A DNA stretch of 64,000 nucleotides from Narthecium ossifragum (taxonomy: Eukaryota; Streptophyta; Magnoliopsida; Dioscoreales; Nartheciaceae): assembly GCA_963920575.1 (NCBI GenBank), contig OY986966.1, forward strand, positions 3,306,130 to 3,370,129, written 5' to 3'. Of the stretch, positions 56,939 through 64,000 are shown in pieces. Position numbers and translations under genes: made by a program. The notes beneath the pieces were generated by a model. That model was not told the DNA's origin, did no database searches, and saw only the letters and a list, made by a program, of their open reading frames with translations. Within the stretch, counting starts at the first letter, position 1. Each line of letters starts with the position of its first letter.

Positions 56939-59337
56939 TTAAGTATCCTCTTCGTCACTAGGCGAGAAATCTGCTTCTAGGGCTGTGGAAGCAAATTAAT
57001 AGACAGTTAAAAGAAAATGAGAATATTTATCTCAAGTTATATCTACACAAATAAACTTGTAACTCACTTACCTTTGTTAGTTTTACTCATTGGATTTTCA
57101 GGACAAGTTCTCTTGTCATGACCTAACTGTTTGCATAAATTACACTTTCGTTTCTTCTTTAATGCCAACTCTAAGCTGCTTTTCAACCTCCCGGAGTGTA
57201 TACTAACATCTTTGCCCTTCACATCTTTTTTCCTACCTTTAGTTTGAGAGACATTCGGATCCGAAAGCAATAGTTGAGATGGCCCGGTAGAATGTAAATC
57301 ATCTTTTTCATTGCAAACATTGATTGGACGCGGCACATAAGAACAAGCTTGTACGAGCTTCTTGGATAGATCATTCATAGCTTGGATGTAAATTCTGTAA
57401 CCTTTGTCTGATGGGGCAGCCAAACAAGCCAATTTGGTAGATTCTTGACACATATGACTAAGTCTTAATGCCTCGGAATCTTCGCTCCCATCGTCATGCA
57501 CCAAACCCACCGAATCAATTACCCTAAACTTGTTGGCCTTTTGTCTCCATCGTGGAAGAATAAAATGGTCTGGTATTACATCAATGTCTAGCCGGACAAA
57601 AACTTTCAAAATATGTCTACATAAGATTCCAACAAACTCAAAGTTTTGGCATTCACACATACCCTCATATGTTTGTGGATCCAAACTGACGATGAACTTT
57701 TCAAATTCATGAACTTTTGACGTCACCAAGAACGATTGAAATCTATCGGGATTTCTCATTTCTTCAACCTTGTAATTAAAGGCTTCACTCATTTCATTCT
57801 TGAACTTGTTGTAGACATTTCTAGTATAAACTTTTGCTGCATACTTCAACAAAAATTCATTGTCCTTCACAATTCGAAACTTATGCTCGGACTCATAATC
57901 CTCATCACTTTTCCTTTTGACAATCCTCTTCAAGGCTTGCTCGTACTTAATAACAAATTCTTTAAGATTTGTCTTCGGAGTAACAAAAGCATCAAAAAAT
58001 GAATTGATGCCCTCACTACGTCCGGTTGTATTCATACCGGCAAAGAAGGTGCCGCGATTATAAATAGGTACCCATGAATCACGAATATCATACAATTGTT
58101 GAAGCCATTCATTGCTTTCTAGCCCATTTTCCTTCATCAATGCCACCCATCTCTTTTCAAAATCCTCTTTCTTATATGTGAACCAAATGCATTTTTTCAC
58201 CTCCTTCTTGAATTTTGAATTTTTATAGTACACTTGTGACAACTTTTCCACAAATTTCTTTTTAATGTGCCAAAGACATAGACGATGACGAGTGTGAGGA
58301 AGGACTTTCGCAATTGCTCCTTTCATTGCCAAGTCTTGGTCTGTGATGATAACAGTTGGAGGACGTCCTCCCATAGCCTCAAGCCATGTCTGAAACAACC
58401 ATATAAATGTCACCTCCGTCTCGTCTTGTAAAAGTGCACATCCAAACTGTATTGACTGCATGTGGTGGTTTACTCCAGTAAATGGAGCGAAAGACATATC
58501 ATACTTGTTTGTTCAATATGTTGTGTCAAATGTGACTACATCCCCAAAATAATGGTATGCCATGCGAGATCGAGAGTCCACCCAAAAAAAATTCACTGCC
58601 CTGCCAATTTCATCACATTGAACTGCATAGAAAAATTATGGATTATTTGCTTGTTTGTTCTTAAAGTAGACAAGAACTGATTGTGCATCACCACCATCTA
58701 GCTCTCTATGCCTCACATTCCTCAAGTGATTATAGAAGTCTCTATTATCAAAGCCCATGTGCTCGCCACCGAAAATTGAAGCAACTTTACAAACATCCAA
58801 ATTTTCTTTATGAAATGCTTCGGTCAAATCCTTAATTGCTTTGGGCATGTGTCGATTTGACCTCATTTTCATCCTCTTCGATGGAGTCACTAATTGGTGA
58901 TTATGGGTGTCATTGAAAACTGTTATTTTCCATTTGCTACTCCATTTGTCATATTTAATCCGCAAATGAGCCTTGCATTCACATCTCACAGTTGAACAAT
59001 TTCTTAATCTTTTCTTTGTTTCCACTTCCTCATCTTCCTCTATGTCATCATTCTCCTCCACGACACCATCATTCTTAGTCTTGGCAACATACTTTCCTTC
59101 TTTTGCGCAAACAAATAACACCCTAGTCACTTCATTTGACCGGCTTTGTCCTTTGGATGAAGTTCTAGTACGAATCCAAAAACCATTTTGTCGACCATAA
59201 TCTTCATAATACTTTCGTGCTTCATCAATTGTCGCAAAAGACATCTCACATGATGGTGCTTCTATTTCTTCCACATCGTTATTTGGAGTCTGAAAATCAT
59301 TTACTTCAAAATTATTTAAATCAACAGGTTCTTCCAT
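56939..59337 (-). pseudogene. FAR1/FHY3-type MULE transposase (two in-frame stops)
   Basis: Exon 1 is 59337-57072 and exon 2 is 56982-56939, joined by a GTAAGTGAG donor and CCACAG acceptor; exon 2 adds LEADFSPSDEEDT. The N-terminal FAR1 zinc finger lies at residues about 40-150 (EARKYYEDYGRQNGFWIRTR, LFVCAKEG, STVRCECKAHLRI, FNDTHNHQL). The MULE DDE domain has [41 protein letters not shown] and HRLCLWHIKKKFVEKL. A SWIM finger (CECQNFEFVGILCRHILKVF) and a zinc knuckle (CNLCKQLGHDKRTC) follow. Frame and sequence continue across TAA 58636-58638 and TGA 58513-58515, which break an otherwise open frame of about 770 codons. Without readthrough it cannot make a full transposase. Confidence 0.92.
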
Positions 59338-59612
59338 TGCTTAGCCTATATAAGGAGCAAACATGATAAGAAAAGAGGAGATAGAGTATATATCAGAATT
59401 CAATCATAGAGCAAAAATTTTGTGAAAAATCAAAGTAGGTTCACAATCAATCAGTTCTAGACAAAAATAGCATTGACAAGCACTCAAGGAATGACATGCA
59501 AACACTTTGTTACCTCACTCTGCAAATATCATACATGTAAAAGGAGCAATAACTAGCACCATAGGGAAAAAAAGAAGCGAACTCAAGCCAACTAAAGGCA
59601 AAGATATCCTAC

Positions 59613-59674
59613 CTGAACGCCCGATATAGCTTTTATGACAGTGGACTTTCCATGGGCCACATGACCGATAGTAC
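59613..59674 (-). pseudogene. Captured exon of translation initiation factor eIF2 gamma
   Basis: Between a TAG acceptor and an AG|GTAGGA donor lies a 62-nt exon that reads (G)[20 protein letters not shown]. This is the P-loop (G1) segment of eIF2-gamma; GHVAHGKST is specific to that GTPase among plant proteins I know. The flanking introns belong to the same fragment, but the neighbouring exons (N-terminal start; TVRFKNE segment) were not found. It is an isolated exon on the minus strand inside the MULE, with no expected product of its own. Confidence 0.8.
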
Positions 59675-60345
59675 CTACATGTTTCATAACATACACAGAT
59701 CAAATATTGATACAAAACCAAGAAAGTGAAAAAAACCCTTGATAAATGCCCCTATATACACTAACTGAAACTTAGTAGTAATGTAAATCAGAAAGGAGAA
59801 GATCAGGTGGATATAATGACCATATCACCAATAAGAGATCCAAAGATGTAGACAAGACAATCAGCATTCAATGGGAATTAAAAGATTAAGTGTAGCCACT
59901 GTAAACCCAAGAAACTAATCATCAGACACACGAGCCACAAATAGGTCTTAAGTGCACTAGGTTCAGCTCCAAAGAAAGAATTCATAGTATTAGTATTCAA
60001 GAATTAAGTTAAAGAAGGTTACCATTGCACTACCAAATTCATACAGCTAATCACATTTAGACTCCATTTAGTCGGCGAGGCCATGCAGTCATGGGTGGCG
60101 CTGCGGTGGTGCGACCGAGGGAGAGGGTGGCGCGGCAGGGGAGGGGCAGCAAGGGGGAGAGGGCGGCCAGGCCGAGGGAGAGGGCGGCCGGGTCGAGGGG
60201 CAGGGGGAGGGGCAGCAAGGGGGCGAGAGGGCGACTGAGCTGAGGGAGAGGGGACGCGAGAGAGAGAGAGACCGAGGGAGAGGGCGGCTGAGCTGAGGAC
60301 CGAGCCGAGGGAGATGGCGGCGCTGGGGAGAAGGGTCGCGAGAGA

Positions 60346-60629
60346 GAGAGCCCGAGGGTGGGGAGAAGGGTCGCGAGAGAGAGAGACCGAGGGAGAGGGC
60401 GGTCGGGTCGAGGGGAAAGGGAGGGGCAGCAAGGGGGCGAGAGGGCGGCGCGGGGGAAAAGGGACGCGAGAGAGAGAGAGAGAGAGAGACTGAGAGACTG
60501 CGGGAATGAAATGGGATACTTAGGGCTTAGTTGCTGGATTTAATCCGAGCCGTCCATCAAGGCTGAGATGGACGGATCGGATTCGGTGTCAAAAGGGGTG
60601 TTAAACAGGGTGTGAGCCGAACCGCCCCC
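60346..60629 (-). repeat. Right terminal inverted repeat of the MULE
   Basis: Inverted copy of the left TIR, ending AGCCGAACCGCCCCC at 60629. It is interrupted by the same (GA)n microsatellite, longer here than in the left copy. Confidence 0.85.
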
Positions 60630-60670
60630 ATATAGATTATATATATATATATATCTGAGTGCATTAACAT

Positions 60671-61167
60671 TGTAGTTCTTGATGAGATTGAGATAGATTA
60701 ATAAAGTTAGCTAGTTTAGAGAGAAACATAGCACGCTGTCCTCTAAGAAAAGTAACAAAAATTCTGTCGTGAGGAGCTTGAGGCGTCTCCTTTCCAGTTT
60801 TGTCTTCTAATGCTCTATTTATTGCTCTCCTGCAGTGCTCTCTCTCTCTCAACTGCTCTCTCTCTATCGTAGACTCTCTCCATTCTCTTTACTATAATAA
60901 TAGTGGCATCAGAGATCCCAGAGAGCTTCTTGAGATTCTAGATAAACGGTCATCCTTTCTATCAAACCTATGTAATCCCATGTACTCCTTTTTATAGTGG
61001 ATCTTCTTCCTCTACCGTTCGTGGTTTTTCCTTCCAGTTATTGCTGGGAGGTTTTTCACATAAATCTCTTGTCTTGTCTCTTTGGTTTCGTTGTATCTCA
61101 TCCGTTGTGACATTCGGTCCGTATCTTGTGAGCCCGCAACATCGCGAGAGCCCTCAGATTCCCAACA
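60671..61167 (+). mobile_element. Probable 5' LTR of a Ty1/copia element
   Basis: The right boundary is supported by CCCAACA followed two bases later by a primer binding site. The left boundary is guessed from TGTAGTTCTTG, giving TG...CA ends and a length of about 500 bp. No second LTR is visible in the window, so the limits are tentative. Confidence 0.5.
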
Positions 61168-61169
61168 AG

Positions 61170-61182
61170 TGGTATAAGAGCC
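61170..61182 (+). other. tRNA-Met primer binding site of a copia element
   Basis: TGGTATAAGAGCC differs by one base from TGGTATCAGAGCC, complementary to the 3' end of plant initiator tRNA-Met, the usual primer of Ty1/copia reverse transcription. Its place after an LTR-like end and before gag supports the call. Confidence 0.8.
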
Positions 61183-61230
61183 AGGTTGTGATATTAGAGG
61201 ATTCGAATCCTTGATCAAAATTATGAGTCC

Positions 61231-61710
61231 ATGATCAAGATCCGAAACATATGGGGTGGTTTTTATGGCATAAGCGAGATGGACGCCGACATTGGACGGA
61301 TGGTTTTACTCAATGAAAACAATTGGAACCCATGGAAGACGAAAATGGAGGATATAATATTATTCCACAAGGATTTTTATGAGCCCTTGCATGGAATAGA
61401 AAAGAAGCCTACAAAGATGAAAGAAGATGAGTAGAAGAAGATGGATAGGAAGGTCTTGGCTAGCATCCGATAGTATTTGGAGAATTGCGTCTACAACCAC
61501 GTATCGACGGCAACGACGACCAAAGGTCTATGTGAGAACCTTCACGAGCTTCACAAGAGGAAGTTTGTTGGAAATAAGACTTTCTTGATCCGACAACTTG
61601 TGGGTATGAAGTACATGGATGGAGATTCTATAGCCAAGCACCTGAATGAGTTTCAGAGCATCGTCAATCAACTTGCGGCCATGAAGATGGTATTGGATGA
61701 TGACATGAAG
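61231..61710 (+). pseudogene. Ty1/copia gag fragment (disrupted)
   Basis: A single frame reads NENNWNPWKTKMEDIILFHK, FYEPLHG, then a TAG and KKMDRKVLASIR, a second TAG, and YLENCVYNHVS, LHELHKRKFVGNKTFLIRQL, VGMKYMDGDSIAKHLNEFQS, with a coding-like end at KMVLDDDMK. This is the UBN2/gag region of copia elements. Two in-frame TAG stops break it. Everything downstream (zinc knuckle, pol) is missing, cut off by unrelated sequence at about 61711. Confidence 0.85.
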
Positions 61711-61758
61711 GCAAGAGGAAACTCCCCAACACAGGCAAGAGGAAACTCCCCAACACAG
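61711..61758 (+). repeat. Perfect 24-bp tandem duplication at a copia/LINE junction
   Basis: GCAAGAGGAAACTCCCCAAC plus ACAG occurs twice back to back (61711-61734, 61735-61758). It lies exactly where copia gag sequence (+) meets a LINE RNase H fragment (-). Confidence 0.95.
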
Positions 61759-62020
61759 GGAAACGCCCATTGACAAGATTAACAGCTGCCAGGGAGTCAC
61801 TTTCCACCATTACTGAAGTAAAGCCTCTATCCATACCCGCTTGCATAGCTAGTTTGATTGCCGCCAACTCACCATGAAGGACTGCTTCTTCCCCAAACTC
61901 CACCACATTAGACATCGTCCAGCTAATACTATCTTCCTCATCCACACATGAGTTACTGCTCATGTTCGTGATGAACAGTAACAGCTTGACAGAGAGTCCT
62001 TGGCTTGAGCGAGGCAATTC
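61759..62020 (-). pseudogene. LINE RNase H fragment
   Basis: On the minus strand the frame reads VEFGEEAVLHGELAAIKLAM, then RGFTSVMVESDSLAAVNLVN and GRFPVL. The GELAAI and MVESDS motifs are the catalytic Glu and Asp of the RNase H-like domain of plant LINE ORF2. Only this C-terminal part is present. It is fused head-on to the copia gag fragment and cut on the other side by an LTR-like start at 62022. Confidence 0.8.
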
Positions 62021-62021
62021 C

Positions 62022-64000
62022 TGTCGCGCCCCGATCCGCAGAGCGCACCCGGGCCGGGACCGCGAGGGGGAAAAACCTACAACTACTAGCCTCAACTGGC
62101 GGAAACAGTTGAGACTAAACACAGCTGGCGGAAACAACTGACAACAGGCACAAGCGGAAGCAAGCTACTACAACATCTATTAACAACTATTACAAAACAG
62201 CAATAATAGCGTTAAACAGAGTTTAGTACAGCACGCTACAAGGGATCAACAGTCCCCAAAAAGAAACTACCGCACCCACCGGAGTCTCCTCAAAGACGCA
62301 GACAAAGCCATCCTGACCCTCAGACATGGTCAGGATCCGGCGCACTGCCACGGGACGACCGAGGGGGCAACACGGGAACAGAGCGGCCACCTGCACCTGT
62401 AACAAACACAGTCCAGGTAGGCATGAGCAACAGCTCAGCAGGGTCCTACTCTTCCACACTCGCTAAGAGGGTAAACCCAAACGAACCAACTCTGAAGCCA
62501 AGTACTGAGGCTTGCCAAGGACCCCATAAATCCCGTCACTAACCCGAAGGATTCCTGTCCCAAGTACGCCCCTCCGACAACCACTGCTCAGGGGTGGGCA
62601 ACTCCGACAATCCCTGACACAGGGTGGACATGACGCTACTGGTAGGACACCCTTCCCCAAGCGGGATCTCCACATTTGGCGGAACGACCGAGGTTAAGAC
62701 TACCATCTCTCAGTACTTCAAGCCACAGAGCCAACAGGACCCCTAACTCCTGACCCCAGGACTAAGTCTCGCCAGAGAGTCCATCGATCCCATCGATGTC
62801 CTCCCCCCCCCCCCCCCAAGGGTTCCTGTCCAACCTACGTCCCTCCGATAGCCACTGCTCAAGGACTGGGCTAGCTCCGACGGTCCTTGACACAGGGTGG
62901 GCCGGACGATACTTGTAGGACACCTTTATCGGGGTAACGACATCCCATGCTTAGTCCTAGATCACCGGAGTCCACGGGTCAACCCCACCCAGTCTAACCT
63001 AGCATGCTCAATGCACAAGAAGCAGGGCAGGATATGAAATAAAGCAGTAACACGCAGCACAGCAAAGGCACACCTTCGGCCCATTTATTCTAGACACTCC
63101 CGAGGATCATGACTTCCTTCGGTTCACCATAAAGCAATAAAAGGGCATAACCCATGGCCCACTATACTAAGCATTCCCGAGGGTTCATTACTCCCTCGGT
63201 TAACCATAAAGCAGTAAACAATAAGCAGGATAAGCAACATGTAAGCCCCGAGGGCAAAACCGTCAAAACCCACTTGTATGCAAAGCCCCGCGGGCAAAAC
63301 TGCATTTAAACAAGTAAAAACCCTCCCTGCACTGAAGGAGATCGATCTCCTATAGCAGCGAGATCGATCTTCCTCGAGCCGAGGAACACCAGTCCAGGTC
63401 ACCCCCACGAGATCGATCTCCACCCATATGAAGATCGATCTTGTGGTGACGTAGACGCAAACCGCATAGGCGCCAGCCGCCAAGAGATCGATCTTCCTCC
63501 CAGGGAGATCGCTCTCGTTCGGGCGGGCTGGGCCACCCCGACCAAGACATGAGATCGATCATGATTGGGTCGCGCCGGCGGTCGGACGGCGAGGAACACC
63601 GCCGGAAACCGCCACCATACCTCACCAAACTAGGTGGGCTGGTAGATCTCAGTGCCCCGAAGCTACTCATGGCTTCAAAACCGAGAAAGAACAACTCCAC
63701 AAGGAGATCTATCAAGATCAAAAACCGGATTTAAAACCCTCAAAAACTATAGCCGGAGTTTGGAGTGGGAACCCTACCTCTTCAACGCAGCTTCGTTCCA
63801 CAAGGGCTAGCTTAGGATCTTCCCCACCTCGCCACGAACCCAACGAGCCTTCAAGCTCCGAGAACGGTGGCCGGAGGAGGGAGAACGACGAGCGAAAGCT
63901 CTCAGCCGGAACAGGGGAAAACAGAGCCGCGAGGAAGAAGAAGAGAGGAAGAAGAAGAAAGGAAGGAGGAGGGGAAGGGGTAAGGCCAGGGAAAAGCCGG
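62022..64000 (+). mobile_element. Start of an LTR-retrotransposon-like element (probably Ty3/gypsy), incomplete
   Basis: The sequence changes abruptly to TGTCGCGCCCCGATCCGCAG, a form that I associate with LTR starts of plant gypsy elements. Internal direct repeats of about 130 bp occur at 62549-62680 and 62821-62950 (TTCCTGTCC...CTCCGA...TTGACACAGGGTGG). Other features are a C15 run (62803-62817), duplicated AACCATAAAGCAGTAA blocks at 63110-63215, and several GAGATCGATCT palindromes at 63340-63720. No protein-coding domain is recognisable, and the element continues beyond the window. Confidence 0.5.
63335..63725. repeat. Cluster of GAGATCGATCTC-type palindromes
   Basis: About eight copies of GAGATCGATCT(C/T) or variants occur in 390 bp (near 63340, 63359, 63409, 63430, 63484, 63504, 63550, 63702). 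They resemble, but are not identical to, the GGATCGATCGG cluster at 48.5 kb. Confidence 0.8.

Larger units (their letters stand above)
54517..60629 (-). mobile_element. FAR1-type Mutator-like element (MULE) carrying two host-gene fragments
   Basis: The left end GGGGGCGGTTCGGCTTACAC and the right end are near-identical inverted repeats. The first about 140 bp differ at only two positions, and similarity continues through a (CT)n stretch and GC-rich CCGCCCTCTCCCTC sequence for roughly 280 bp or more. Long TIRs are typical of MULEs. Between them lie a PP2C gene fragment (+), a FAR1-type transposase (-, disrupted) and an eIF2-gamma exon (-). Both outer flanks are (AT)n-rich, so a 9-bp target-site duplication cannot be told apart from the microsatellite. 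Total length is 6113 bp. Confidence 0.88.

Noticed and set aside
61195..61212. GGATTCGAATCC resembling a tRNA T-loop/B-box
   Set aside because: It lies just after a copia primer binding site in the leader before gag, and no tRNA cloverleaf can be built around it.

Overview
The window is nuclear DNA of a flowering plant, probably a monocot. The genes carry spliceosomal introns and belong to plant families: OVATE/OFP, EPFL, KUP/HAK/KT and zeta-class GST. The rest is filled with plant transposon types (L1-like LINE, FAR1-type MULE, hAT, Tourist-like MITEs, Helitrons, Ty1/copia and a probable Ty3/gypsy LTR). The species cannot be named from the sequence. A 200-base run of N (35951-36150) is an assembly gap. 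No rRNA, convincing tRNA gene or CRISPR array was seen.

Layout. 1-1.4 kb: 3' end of a probable nucleotidyltransferase-family gene (+). 3.2-4.1 kb: an OVATE family protein (-). 5-11.3 kb: repeats, with a RNase H remnant, a hAT-like element inserted in a minisatellite family, a GC-rich minisatellite and a TIR element carrying three 131-bp repeats. 12.3 kb: a small secreted-peptide gene (-). 13.8-14.5 kb: a Tourist-like MITE. 15.5 kb: a second, OFP17-like OVATE gene (+). 17.8-24.4 kb: a KUP/HAK/KT potassium transporter (+) with nine coding exons and an apparent one-base deletion. 25.9 kb: a small Helitron. 32.1-33.1 kb: an EPFL4/5/6-like peptide gene (+). 34.5-36.1 kb: minisatellite and gap. 38.2-44.1 kb: a nearly full-length LINE with a clear target-site duplication. 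44.9-47.0 kb: a copia pol remnant, a TIR element full of nested palindromes and a second Helitron. 50.2-54.0 kb: a ten-exon zeta-class GST gene (+). 54.5-60.6 kb: a 6.1-kb MULE with long inverted repeats, a broken FAR1-type transposase and fragments of two host genes (PP2C and eIF2-gamma). 60.7-64.0 kb: a truncated copia element fused to a LINE RNase H fragment, then the start of another LTR-like element.

The host genes form no pathway or cluster; they are scattered islands in a transposon-rich stretch. Two OVATE genes lie 11 kb apart but belong to different subgroups. The strongest finding is the MULE that holds a broken transposase together with exon-intron pieces of a protein phosphatase and a translation factor.
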